A stretch of DNA of 64,000 bases, taken from contig NZ_JASHIU010000008.1 in assembly GCF_030733545.1 (NCBI RefSeq), forward strand, positions 99,099 through 163,098, read 5' to 3'. This document shows positions 26,301 to 34,149 of the stretch, piece after piece; within the stretch, counting starts at the first letter, position 1; each line of letters starts with the position of its first letter. The translations under genes were made by a program, and so were the position numbers. This DNA is from Oceanicaulis sp. MMSF_3324 (GTDB lineage Bacteria; Pseudomonadota; Alphaproteobacteria; Caulobacterales; Maricaulaceae). The notes under the pieces were generated by a model. That model was not told the DNA's origin. It made no database searches and saw only the letters and a program-made list of their open reading frames with translations.

Positions 26301-27364
26301 AACCCATCCGAGCCGATGGCGCCTGGCGTGATGGCGCCTTGATCATTGAAAGCATGCAGATTGGCGAAGGCGGGAAAAGCGGCGCCTCTGCCCGGGCTGA
26401 GTTTCGCGCTACGTCCGAAGGGCTCGAAGGGGAAGGGCGCATCGAGCTCAATCAGCTGTATCTGGTGGATCGCCCCGAGCTGTCTGGCGGCGCGAGCGGT
26501 TTTGCAGAGTTCACCCTGGAGCAACGCGTGGTCACGGTGACGGGCGAGGCCGACATCCAGCGTCTGGACGTGCGTCCGAGCGGTGGCGGCGGCAATTCCA
26601 TACCCCAGATCGAGGTGGAAGAGGTGAACCGCCCCGACGTACTGGACCGGGCTTATCGACGGCCTGTCCGGATCGAGCTTGATTATCAATTGCGTGCGGA
26701 TGACCGCTTGATGGTTTCAAGCCGGGCCTTCAGCTCGGAATGGTCCGCTGATGTTCACGTGACCGGATCTGCGCAACAACCGCGGCTGTCGGGTCAGGCC
26801 AATCTCATCTCCGGACAGGCTTCGCTCCTGACAGCTCAGTTCAACCTGGTTTCGGGCCGGGTGACGTTTGATGGCCCTGTGGCGCAGACCCGTCTGGCGA
26901 TTGAGGCGCGTCACGAAGCGGACGACCTTACCGTCATCGGGCGTGTCGAAGGTTCGGTGCGGGCGCCGGAAGTGCATTTTGAAAGCACGCCCAGCCTGCC
27001 CGAAGATGAAATTCTCTCTCGCCTTTTGTTCGGATCCGGCGTGTCCGACCTCAGTGCGCTGCAGGCGTCCCAACTGGCGGCGCAACTGTCAGGGGCGGGC
27101 TGGATGGACGCGATGGCGGATGTGCGCGCCACCTTGGGCGTGGACCGGCTTGATGTGCGGCAGAACGCAGACGGCGCCATTACCGTGCTCGGTGGGCGTC
27201 AGCTGACCGAAGATGTCTATCTGGAGCTCGAATCCGGGGTGGGGCAGGCGCTGGGTTCGGCCCGGATCGAATGGCGTCTTAACCCGTCCCTTGTGCTGGC
27301 GTCGGAGGTCAGCGGGGATTCGAACAATGAAATCTCACTGAGCTGGCGCAGAAGTTTTGATTGA
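23336..27364 (+). CDS. tamB: TamB/AsmA-like translocation and phospholipid transport module protein
   Basis: 1342 residues, normal for TamB. One N-terminal signal anchor (YVAFALAGLVLLLAAGLFSL) is followed by about 1000 residues of repetitive beta-strand pattern forming a long groove. The C-terminal TamB (DUF490) domain contains LDYQLRADDRLMVSSRAFSSEW, ISGQASLLTAQFNLVSGRVTFDG and LPEDEILSRLLFGSGVSDLSALQASQLAAQL, then ends IEWRLNPSLVLASEVSGDSNNEISLSWRRSFD. TamB is anchored in the inner membrane and reaches TamA. It overlaps tamA by one base. Confidence 0.95.
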   Translation: MRASTVFKYVAFALAGLVLLLAAGLFSLTQGPGRALVTHFVDDREISAVGRVKLSGLEGDVLSDFTIRRLTLSDDQGVWLEAEGLHVRWRARSLLGSAVRIEAVEAAHIEMLRRPELEREPSSGSGGGPGLRLNALRIAELVLAEPVLGERAALQARASLASDAQQGQSATIEVVRTDGASDRLSGEFTRSPQGVIEGRLSAEIEADSPLAQLAYAQGRGLTLNAEVSGDADAGAADFVLMIADRAGLEGRGRWDGGSWSLDADTDAEAWPDLPETVRALLQNGAVTGQGAIEPKSGQVRVTSEAGQVTLIRSDDAVLYISGTLNEDGLALVLPVAIEVSSARFDAQVEPDNDERWVAGDVQLETVSHPQLQLEAMSINFTLGREGERILFDLSGDGEEARWSSARAGALLGETVEYSAAGLYERSNQRLRFDRFRAKSTGLALEGSGDVTLDPLDFDGRFALNLDDAGRVQEGLSGPVTVRGEGGVSGLMLYVDGEELTGEAAPYTLATGLSGEGRVDFADGVAVSDLDLESDYLRLTGEILRPEPERTWQGQIDYALDAEGLGVGGLSGVVAGAASLEQSEVGLAARLQAQADTLSISGTVVSDPVLRIEINPQVEGGLGGEWRFDAQTSDRTLNMAGDISWADGAGRVGVQSGRFADIAVEGEARLDAEALIVDFAARQDGAIQLWSASVEYNAARDALMDGRVDLAARLESYRMSGVTLNAANMRLSGPVEAMTFELNADGAVTEPFTVSVGGPVSYGDDGLQASLDFAGELTERTLTSPQPLEIAYAGGELTARTGLALDGAGLDLDYRHNGEFTELSYDLRAIPADLVMGLLSLPQAEGELALDGEFTRQGGAWSGQSVLGVSGLSSAAEPALGALDGELRLELTGDRADLSGAFNDTDLEIRLDLNREGAVTGLGSLLEPDWRGTLGVNGDVGVLAALYMPEGEILRGVLSVEAEIDGLDSSGQVRFRDGALQSAIAGRAFEPIRADGAWRDGALIIESMQIGEGGKSGASARAEFRATSEGLEGEGRIELNQLYLVDRPELSGGASGFAEFTLEQRVVTVTGEADIQRLDVRPSGGGGNSIPQIEVEEVNRPDVLDRAYRRPVRIELDYQLRADDRLMVSSRAFSSEWSADVHVTGSAQQPRLSGQANLISGQASLLTAQFNLVSGRVTFDGPVAQTRLAIEARHEADDLTVIGRVEGSVRAPEVHFESTPSLPEDEILSRLLFGSGVSDLSALQASQLAAQLSGAGWMDAMADVRATLGVDRLDVRQNADGAITVLGGRQLTEDVYLELESGVGQALGSARIEWRLNPSLVLASEVSGDSNNEISLSWRRSFD

Positions 27365-27578
27365 GTTGAGCAGGTATAATGCTGATAAGGCATGATCTGC
27401 CTCTTCGCGCCGCTCCGGTTTTTACTGACCGGGGCGCCGGACTGCATATATTCACCGCCGCTGGGCGTTGCGTCTGCAAATTCTGCATGACATAACGCGC
27501 GCTCATTCCCGGCCGCCGCCGGCGTGCATTGCGCGTCCGTGCATGGCGGCGACCGCTTTCTAACAAGGCCTCGCCAAG

Positions 27579-29009
27579 ATGAACGTAGTTGAAAAATCCG
27601 CTGAAGGGCTCTCGCGCACGTTTGAGGTTGTCGTGCCCGCGTCGGAGCTCGAAGCCAAACTGACCGCCAAGATCGAAGAGATCCGTCCTGAAGTGCGCCT
27701 GAAAGGCTTCCGCCCGGGCAAGGTGCCCGCCAATCACATCCGCAAGATGTTTGGCGCCTCGATCATGGGCGACATCCTTCAGGAGCTGGTGCCGCAAGCC
27801 ACCCAGGAAACCCTGGACGAGCGCAACATCCGTCCGGCGTCCCAGCCGGCCGTTGATGTGAAGTCGGAGCCTGAAGACGTTCTGAAAAACGGCTCGGACT
27901 TCTCTTTCGAGATCAGCCTCGAGATCATGCCGGAATTCGACACCGTCGATCCCAAGACCCTCAAGCTGACCCGTCCGGTCGCAAGCGTTGCGGACGAGCA
28001 GATCGACGAAGCGCTCGAAGAGCTGGCCAAGCAGGCCGTCTCTTACGAAGAGAAGAAGGGCAAGGCTGTTGAGGGCGACAAGCTCGTCATCGACTTTGTC
28101 GGCTCCATCGACGGTGAGGAATTCCAGGGCGGCGCCGCTGAGGGCGCTGAACTGGTGATCGGTTCGGGCCAGTTCATCCCCGGCTTTGAAGACCAGCTCG
28201 TCGGCGCCAAGGCGGGCGACAAGGTCGAGGTCAAAGTGACTTTCCCCGAGCAATACCAGGCCGAACACCTGGCGGGTAAGGACGCGGTCTTCGCCACCGA
28301 GGTGAAGGAAGTCCAGGCTCCGGGCGAGACTCAGATCGATGATTCCCTGGCTGAGCGCCTGGGCCTGTCCGATCTGGAATCCCTGAAAGACGCCCTGTCC
28401 AAGCGCTTTGAAAGCGAGCACGCCCAGGCGTCTCGCATGAAGGTCAAGCGCTCCTTGCTGGACGAACTTGATTCGGCGCACGACGCGGTCGAGCTGCCGG
28501 CCAAGATGGTCGATCAGGAATTCGAGCAGATCTGGCGTGAAGTTCAGAACGCCATCGAAAACGACCAGCTTGACGATGAAGACAAGGGCAAGTCTGAGGA
28601 CGAGCTCAAGGCTGACTATCGCAAGATCGCCGAGCGCCGCGTGCGTCTGGGCCTGGTGCTGGCGGAAATCGGCCGCAAGGCCAATGTGGACGTCACCCAG
28701 GAAGAGCTGGCGCGCGCCGTGAACCAGGAAGCGCAACGCTTTCAGGGCCGCGAACGTGAAGTCGTCGAGTTCTACCAGAAGAATCCGGGCGCCATTCAGG
28801 CCCTGCGCGCGCCGATCTATGAAGAAAAGGTCGTCGATTATATTCTCGAACTGGCCGAAGTGACCGATCAGGAGATCGATCGCGAAGCGCTGTTCGCTGA
28901 AGACGATGAAGCGCCGGCCGCTGAAGAGAAAAAGCCCGCCAAGAAAAAGGCTCCGGCGAAGAAAAAGGCGGCTCCGAAGAAAAAGGCAGCCAAGTCCGAC
29001 GAGGACTAA
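27579..29009 (+). CDS. tig: Trigger factor, ribosome-associated chaperone and prolyl isomerase
   Basis: 476 residues. The N-terminal ribosome-docking domain has GFRPGKVP at 43-50. The FKBP domain lies at about 150-250 (EGDKLVIDFVGSIDGEEFQG...GSGQFIPGFEDQL). The helical chaperone domain runs to about 440. A low-complexity tail with repeated KKPAKKKAPAKKKAAPKKK then ends in an acidic SDED; such a lysine-rich tail is absent from E. coli Tig and may add RNA or ribosome affinity. First of the tig-clpP-clpX series. Confidence 0.97.
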   Translation: MNVVEKSAEGLSRTFEVVVPASELEAKLTAKIEEIRPEVRLKGFRPGKVPANHIRKMFGASIMGDILQELVPQATQETLDERNIRPASQPAVDVKSEPEDVLKNGSDFSFEISLEIMPEFDTVDPKTLKLTRPVASVADEQIDEALEELAKQAVSYEEKKGKAVEGDKLVIDFVGSIDGEEFQGGAAEGAELVIGSGQFIPGFEDQLVGAKAGDKVEVKVTFPEQYQAEHLAGKDAVFATEVKEVQAPGETQIDDSLAERLGLSDLESLKDALSKRFESEHAQASRMKVKRSLLDELDSAHDAVELPAKMVDQEFEQIWREVQNAIENDQLDDEDKGKSEDELKADYRKIAERRVRLGLVLAEIGRKANVDVTQEELARAVNQEAQRFQGREREVVEFYQKNPGAIQALRAPIYEEKVVDYILELAEVTDQEIDREALFAEDDEAPAAEEKKPAKKKAPAKKKAAPKKKAAKSDED

Positions 29010-29036
29010 TCCAGCCTTAACCCGATCGGGACCATG

Positions 29037-29086
29037 AAGGCCCGGGTCGTTTTCTTCTCGCCTGAGAGGGAAAAGGCCCGGGCCTT
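29037..29086 (+). terminator. Possible terminator or pause hairpin after tig
   Basis: AAGGCCCGGG (29037-29046) is perfectly repeated in inverted form at 29077-29086 with a 30-nt spacer. There is no good T-run, so termination is uncertain. Confidence 0.45.
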
Positions 29087-29190
29087 GTGCATTTGAGGGT
29101 TTGCGCGCAGCCGCGCGGCTTGTCACAGTGCGGGTCCATGGCCATATCGGGCCGACCTAGACGAACACTGCTTTCCTTGAGGAGCTGGCT

Positions 29191-29814
29191 ATGCGTGAGC
29201 CGCAGGATGTGATGATGAACCTCGTTCCCATGGTGGTCGAGCAAAGTGCGCGGGGCGAACGCGCCTACGACATCTATTCGCGCCTGCTGAAGGAACGCAT
29301 CGTTTTCGTCACAGGCCCGATCGAAGACCATATGGCCAGCCTGATGGTGGCCCAGCTTCTGTTTCTTGAGTCGGAAAACCCGAACAAGGAAATCGCCATG
29401 TACATCAACTCGCCTGGCGGTTCGGTCAGCGCGGGTCTCGCGATCTATGACACCATGCAGTACATCAGCTCGCCGGTCGCCACGGCCTGCATCGGCATGG
29501 CGGCGTCCATGGGCTCGCTGCTGCTGGCGGCGGGCGACAAGGACATGCGCTTCGCCACGCCCAATGCGCGCATCATGCTGCACCAGCCGTCCGGCGGTTT
29601 CCGCGGCACGGCCGCCGATATCGAGCGTCACGGCGAGGACATCCTCAAGATCAAGCGCCGCATGAACGAGATTTACGTCAAGCACACCGGCCAGCCGCTT
29701 GAAAAAGTCGAGAAAACCCTGGACCGGGACTTCTACATGGATGCGAATGAAGCCAAGGAATTCGGCCTCATCGACCATGTTTACGAAAAGCGCGGCGGGG
29801 CTGAAGCGTCCTGA
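29191..29814 (+). CDS. clpP: ATP-dependent Clp protease proteolytic subunit
   Basis: 207 residues. The catalytic serine is in [11 protein letters not shown] (about residue 104) and the histidine in MLHQPSGGF (about 131); the aspartate lies in [12 protein letters not shown]. The N-terminal loop and [20 protein letters not shown] handle-domain region are complete. Forms the proteolytic chamber used by ClpX, 243 bp downstream. Confidence 0.98.
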   Translation: MREPQDVMMNLVPMVVEQSARGERAYDIYSRLLKERIVFVTGPIEDHMASLMVAQLLFLESENPNKEIAMYINSPGGSVSAGLAIYDTMQYISSPVATACIGMAASMGSLLLAAGDKDMRFATPNARIMLHQPSGGFRGTAADIERHGEDILKIKRRMNEIYVKHTGQPLEKVEKTLDRDFYMDANEAKEFGLIDHVYEKRGGAEAS

Positions 29815-29850
29815 TTTCGGTCAGGTCTGTCTCAGTTCTGAGCATGTGAG

Positions 29851-29883
29851 CCGCGCTGCGCCAGACCGGGTCAGCGCGGTTTT
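29851..29883 (+). terminator. Terminator after clpP
   Basis: CCGCGCTG (29851-29858) pairs with CAGCGCGG (29872-29879), followed by TTTT. clpX therefore probably has its own promoter in 29884-30057. Confidence 0.6.
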
Positions 29884-30057
29884 GCATGCTTGATCCAACC
29901 CCTCTGGCTGTGATCACATGCGCTATGGAAACGTTTCGCTAAGGTCCGGCCTTGATCTTGCAGGAACGGGTCGAGTCACTTTGAGCTATGAAGTGACCTT
30001 AAAGGCCACAGCGAACCAACCGCGCTACGGCGCACAGCGGGACCGACGGGAGCAGCC

Positions 30058-31332
30058 ATGACCAAGGCGACCACAGGCGACGGAAAGAGCACTCTGTATT
30101 GCTCCTTCTGCGGCAAGAGCCAGCATGAGGTCCGCAAGCTGATCGCAGGACCGACCGTATTCATCTGCGATGAGTGCGTTGAGCTGTGCATGGACATCAT
30201 CCGCGAGGAGAACAAGACCTCGCTTGTGAAATCCAATGAGGGCGTGCCCAGCCCGCAGGAAATCTTTCAGGTCCTGCAGGACTATGTCATTGGCCAGGCC
30301 AAGGCCAAGCGCGTGCTCTCGGTTGCGGTGCACAATCACTACAAGCGTCTCAACCATGCCGGCCAGAACGGCGAGGTGGAGCTGTCCAAGTCCAACATCC
30401 TGCTGATCGGGCCGACCGGTTGCGGCAAGACGCTGCTGGCCCAGACGCTGGCGCGGATCCTGGACGTGCCCTTCACCATGGCCGACGCCACCACGCTGAC
30501 CGAAGCCGGTTATGTGGGCGAGGACGTGGAGAACATCGTTCTCAAGCTGCTGCAGGCGGCGGACTACAATGTCGAGCGCGCCCAGCGCGGCATCGTCTAT
30601 ATCGACGAAATCGACAAGATCAGCCGCAAATCCGACAATCCGTCCATAACGCGCGACGTGTCGGGCGAGGGCGTGCAGCAGGCGCTTCTGAAGATCATGG
30701 AAGGCACGGTGGCTTCGGTTCCGCCCCAGGGTGGCCGCAAGCATCCCCAGCAGGAATTCCTGCAGGTGGACACCACCAATATCCTGTTCATCGTGGGCGG
30801 CGCATTCGCCGGCCTTGAAGGCATCATCTCCCAGCGCGGCAAAGGCTCCGCCGTCGGCTTTGGCGCCGATGTGCGCGATCCGGACGCCCGCCGTCAGGGT
30901 GAAGTGCTAGCCGAGGTGGAGCCGGACGATCTGACCAAGTTTGGTCTGATCCCCGAATTCGTTGGCCGTCTGCCTGTGATCGCGACCTTGGAAGATCTCG
31001 ACGTTGCAGCCCTGGTTCAGATCCTGACCGAGCCGAAGAACGCGCTGGTCAAGCAGTACCAGCGCCTGTTCGAGATGGAAGGCGTGGGCCTCTCTTTCAC
31101 CGAGGACGCGCTGACCGCCATCGCCGACAAGGCCATCGCCCGCAAGACCGGCGCGCGCGGCCTGCGGTCGATCATGGAGGGCATTCTGCTCGACACCATG
31201 TTTGATCTGCCCAGCCTTGAAGGCGTCGAAGAGGTCGTGGTCAACGCCGAGGTTGTGACCGGCGATGCGACCCCGCTTTACATCTACGCCAAGTCCAAGG
31301 GCGAAGCGGCGACCCCGAAACAGGGCGCCTGA
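30058..31332 (+). CDS. clpX: ATP-dependent protease ATPase subunit ClpX
   Basis: 424 residues. The N-terminal zinc-binding domain has Cys15, Cys18, Cys37 and Cys40. Walker A is GPTGCGKT near residue 119, Walker B is [10 protein letters not shown], and the pore [10 protein letters not shown] and ClpP-binding IGF-type region follow ([13 protein letters not shown] before sensor 2). ClpX unfolds tagged substrates and passes them to ClpP; in Caulobacter relatives it drives cell-cycle proteolysis of CtrA. Confidence 0.98.
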   Translation: MTKATTGDGKSTLYCSFCGKSQHEVRKLIAGPTVFICDECVELCMDIIREENKTSLVKSNEGVPSPQEIFQVLQDYVIGQAKAKRVLSVAVHNHYKRLNHAGQNGEVELSKSNILLIGPTGCGKTLLAQTLARILDVPFTMADATTLTEAGYVGEDVENIVLKLLQAADYNVERAQRGIVYIDEIDKISRKSDNPSITRDVSGEGVQQALLKIMEGTVASVPPQGGRKHPQQEFLQVDTTNILFIVGGAFAGLEGIISQRGKGSAVGFGADVRDPDARRQGEVLAEVEPDDLTKFGLIPEFVGRLPVIATLEDLDVAALVQILTEPKNALVKQYQRLFEMEGVGLSFTEDALTAIADKAIARKTGARGLRSIMEGILLDTMFDLPSLEGVEEVVVNAEVVTGDATPLYIYAKSKGEAATPKQGA

Positions 31333-31364
31333 TCTCGCAGACTTGCCGCATTGATCGAAACAAA

Positions 31365-31393
31365 GGCCGGAGCGTGAAGCTCCGGCCTTTTTT
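31365..31393 (+). terminator. Rho-independent terminator of clpX
   Basis: GGCCGGAGC (31365-31373) pairs with GCTCCGGCC (31379-31387), followed by six T. Confidence 0.93.
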
Positions 31394-31481
31394 GTGACCA
31401 CGGTGGGCCGCACAGCTGTGTCACGGTTTGTTATGCTCGACGCGAAATCCTGTCTTTGAACAGATGGGAGAGCTGGCGGCC

Positions 31482-32030
31482 ATGTATGGAATGGTCAATC
31501 AGGGGGTGCGGGCCTTCATCGTTGAGTATTTCGGCCAGCGGGACTGGTCTGAAATCTGTCAGTCCGTCGGATTGTCAGATGACGAGTTCGAGGCGATGGC
31601 GACCTATCCCGACGCAGTGACTTACGATCTCGTGAAAACGATTTCGGCCAAATACGACATGCCGGCATCTCAGGTTCTGGAGGTGTTCGGAACATTTTGG
31701 GTCGACTATTCGGGGCAAACCGCGATCGGACAATTGCTCCGCTTTGGCGGCAATGACCTCCTCGAGCGTCTGGATGGCCTGAATGAGCTGCATGAGCGCA
31801 TCAAGCTGTCCATGCCGCATCTCAAGCCGCCCTCATTTGATTTCGTCGAGTTGGCGGAGAACGTTTTCTCTCTGCGCTATTTCAGTGATCGCGAAGGGCT
31901 GGAATCCATGGTCATGGGTCTCGTCCGCGGCCTGTCCGAGCAAACCGGACAAGCGATCGAACTCACACAGGACGAGACGCCTGCGGTGTCGGATGCAAGG
32001 GCCAGCTTCACCATCCGGCTGCAGGAGTGA
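31482..32030 (+). CDS. H-NOX heme nitric oxide/oxygen sensor
   Basis: 182 residues from ATG 31482 (MYGMVNQGVRAFIVEYFG), the usual H-NOX beginning and length. The proximal heme ligand His104 lies in NELHERIKLSMPHLKPPSF. The heme-propionate-binding YxSxR motif is Tyr133-Ser135-Arg137 in RYFSDREGL. No obvious distal-pocket tyrosine was identified, so NO is more likely than O2 as ligand. The gene lies 4 bp before a gene for an HNOBA-GGDEF-EAL protein, so it probably controls that enzyme's cyclic-di-GMP activity. Confidence 0.93.
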   Translation: MYGMVNQGVRAFIVEYFGQRDWSEICQSVGLSDDEFEAMATYPDAVTYDLVKTISAKYDMPASQVLEVFGTFWVDYSGQTAIGQLLRFGGNDLLERLDGLNELHERIKLSMPHLKPPSFDFVELAENVFSLRYFSDREGLESMVMGLVRGLSEQTGQAIELTQDETPAVSDARASFTIRLQE

Positions 32031-32034
32031 CCTG

Positions 32035-33924
32035 ATGAAGGCCAGCACCGCTCAGACGGCCTTCCTGGACCAGATCCTCCCGTTCGGTGGGTTTGTCGAT
32101 GGTGAAGGAAAGATCGTACACCTGGCTCCGTCCTTGAAGAAGGTGGTGGGTGAGCAAGCGGTGCAGCGCCGGTTCTTCGATGTGTTCAAGGTCAGAAGCC
32201 CACGCTCACTTCGGAAGTCACAGGAGATTTCCCAGTTCCTCAATGAACGGGTGTCTGTCGAGTTTTCGGCCCCTGATGCAACCGAGCCCTTTGTTCTGCG
32301 GGTTCATCTGTGTCCCACACCCGCCACGCCGGGCTTGTACGTCTTCAACGCCTCCTTCGGCGTGCAGCTGTCCAAGGCGGTGGACCTGTTCAATCTGACA
32401 GAGCGGGACTTCTCACCGGCCGACCCGTCTATCGACCTGCTCTATGTCATGAAGACCCAGTCCGTTCTTCTGGCGGACAGTCAGGCCATGGCCACACGGC
32501 TGAAAGAAGCCAAGGACGCGGCGATGAAGCTGGCGCTCACGGACCCTTTGACGGGGCTGCCAAACCGTCGGGCCTTGTCGCGTCAGCTGGAGACTGTGCT
32601 GGTTTCAGGCCGGCTGGGAGAGTGCCTGGCGGTCGTTCACGTGGATCTGGACCATTTCAAACGGGTCAACGACACCCTGGGGCATGGGGCGGGCGACGAG
32701 GTCCTGTCTCGCGTGAGCGAGATTCTGATCCGGGCTGCCGGTGAGCACGGCATGGCCACCCGGATCGGGGGCGATGAATTCGTCTTGCTGATTCCGATTG
32801 ATAACGATGCCCAGGAACCCTTGCTGGAAATGGCGCAGCAATTGATCCGTGAGATTTCGCAGCCTGTGATGATCGCAGGGTACCAGGCCCAGATCAGCGC
32901 CAGCATCGGGATCACCTTTGCTCGGGCCGGAGAGAAGAAATCGGTCGATGATGTCCTGCTGGAAGCGGATCTGGCGCTCTACGAGATCAAGACCAATGGG
33001 CGCGGCCGGATTCATTTTTACGATTGCTCACTGAGCTCGCGACAGGCGCTTGTCCAATCGCTGACACGGGATCTGGAGCCGGCGATCGCAAGCGGACAGT
33101 TCGAACCCTTCTATCAGGTTCAGGTGGATGCGCTGACCGGAAAGGTCTACGGGGCCGAGGTGCTGGCGCGCTGGCGGCACCCTGTGCACGGCTTGCTGAC
33201 GCCGGCCACATTTCTCGTCATCTCCGAGCGTTCCAAACTGACCGAAACGATTGATGCCTGCATTCTGACCCGTGCGCTCGATGACTTTGTCCAATGGAAA
33301 GAACGCGGACTGGATCTGCCCCATCTGTGCTTCAACATAACAGCCGACAAGCTCTCGGATTCCACGTTCCTCGAGACGCTTGAACGGGAAACGGATGCGC
33401 GTGGGATCGCACGCTCCGAGGTCATGATCGAGCTTATGGAATCGATCCTGATTGATGGCGGCAAGCCTGCGGTCAGGGCGGCGGCGGAAGACCTGGCGGC
33501 AGCAGGGTTTCGTCTCGCGCTGGATGATTTCGGCACCGGGCGGGCCTCGATCGCCTCACTCATCGCGGTCCCGGTGCATCTGGTGAAGATCGACCGGTCC
33601 TTCGTCACGGGCATCAACACAGACAGCAAGCGGCAAATGCTGACCCAGGCCATTGTCTCGCTGGCCGCGGGCTTGCGTCTGGAGGTGCTCGCCGAAGGCG
33701 TTGAATCGCCAGAGGAAGCGCAAACGCTCACGCGTCTGGGCTGTTGGAAGTTCCAGGGCTATCTCTTCAGCCGGCCCGTGCCGCCCGCCCAGTTTGAGCG
33801 CTTGTTGCAGCAAACCGATTGGCTGGCCTTCTGCAGTGAATGCGGTCTGGAAGATGACTGGCCGACCCACGATGAGCTGTTGAGCCATGTGGGTTTGGCA
33901 GGAGCGCGTTCAGCCGCTTCATAA
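32035..33924 (+). CDS. HNOBA-GGDEF-EAL cyclic-di-GMP enzyme, partner of H-NOX
   Basis: 629 residues. The N-terminal HNOBA (H-NOX-associated, PAS-like) domain covers about 1-150, then a short coiled coil (MATRLKEAKDAAMKL). The GGDEF domain has intact RIGGDEF near 244. The EAL domain has EVLAR (EVL in place of EAL), FNITADKLSD, IELMES, LDDFGTG near 497, VKIDRSF, LAEGVES and QGY, so all metal and base residues look present. No RxxD product-inhibition site precedes GGDEF. It can plausibly both make and degrade c-di-GMP, like the H-NOX partner HaCE of Shewanella woodyi. The longer frame starting at 31783 overlaps H-NOX and is rejected. Confidence 0.93.
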   Translation: MKASTAQTAFLDQILPFGGFVDGEGKIVHLAPSLKKVVGEQAVQRRFFDVFKVRSPRSLRKSQEISQFLNERVSVEFSAPDATEPFVLRVHLCPTPATPGLYVFNASFGVQLSKAVDLFNLTERDFSPADPSIDLLYVMKTQSVLLADSQAMATRLKEAKDAAMKLALTDPLTGLPNRRALSRQLETVLVSGRLGECLAVVHVDLDHFKRVNDTLGHGAGDEVLSRVSEILIRAAGEHGMATRIGGDEFVLLIPIDNDAQEPLLEMAQQLIREISQPVMIAGYQAQISASIGITFARAGEKKSVDDVLLEADLALYEIKTNGRGRIHFYDCSLSSRQALVQSLTRDLEPAIASGQFEPFYQVQVDALTGKVYGAEVLARWRHPVHGLLTPATFLVISERSKLTETIDACILTRALDDFVQWKERGLDLPHLCFNITADKLSDSTFLETLERETDARGIARSEVMIELMESILIDGGKPAVRAAAEDLAAAGFRLALDDFGTGRASIASLIAVPVHLVKIDRSFVTGINTDSKRQMLTQAIVSLAAGLRLEVLAEGVESPEEAQTLTRLGCWKFQGYLFSRPVPPAQFERLLQQTDWLAFCSECGLEDDWPTHDELLSHVGLAGARSAAS

Positions 33925-34149
33925 AGTCCAAACTCAGCCCGGATACTCTCGGGCAGGACGGATCAGGCTGCAGACCGCGCTGAACCTCAGGCTTGAAGCC
34001 TCAAGGCGCCGCCTCCACTTGTTTGGGTACGCGAACACGGCGAGGCTCGGCTTGATAAGAGGGCTTGGTCGTGAGGCCGACGCCGCAAGGGTCGGCGCGG
34101 TTGAGTTGCGCCCCGGAGCGGGGGCGACCCGGCCCATTGGAGAATGACT
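33925..34149. other. Intergenic region before lon
   Basis: 225 bp without a gene. CTTGAA at 33992-33997 resembles a sigma-32 -35 element, but I could not find a convincing -10 (CCCCAT) at 13-15 bp. No sigma-EcfG match. Confidence 0.4.

Noticed and set aside
27309..29126. 605-codon open frame antisense to trigger factor
   Set aside because: Created by high GC and strong codon bias of tig on the other strand; composition is Phe/Leu/Arg/Gly mirror-like, with no domain or ribosome site.
33992..34020. Possible sigma-32 promoter before lon
   Set aside because: CTTGAA is present but no CCCCAT-like -10 at the right spacing; not strong enough to list.
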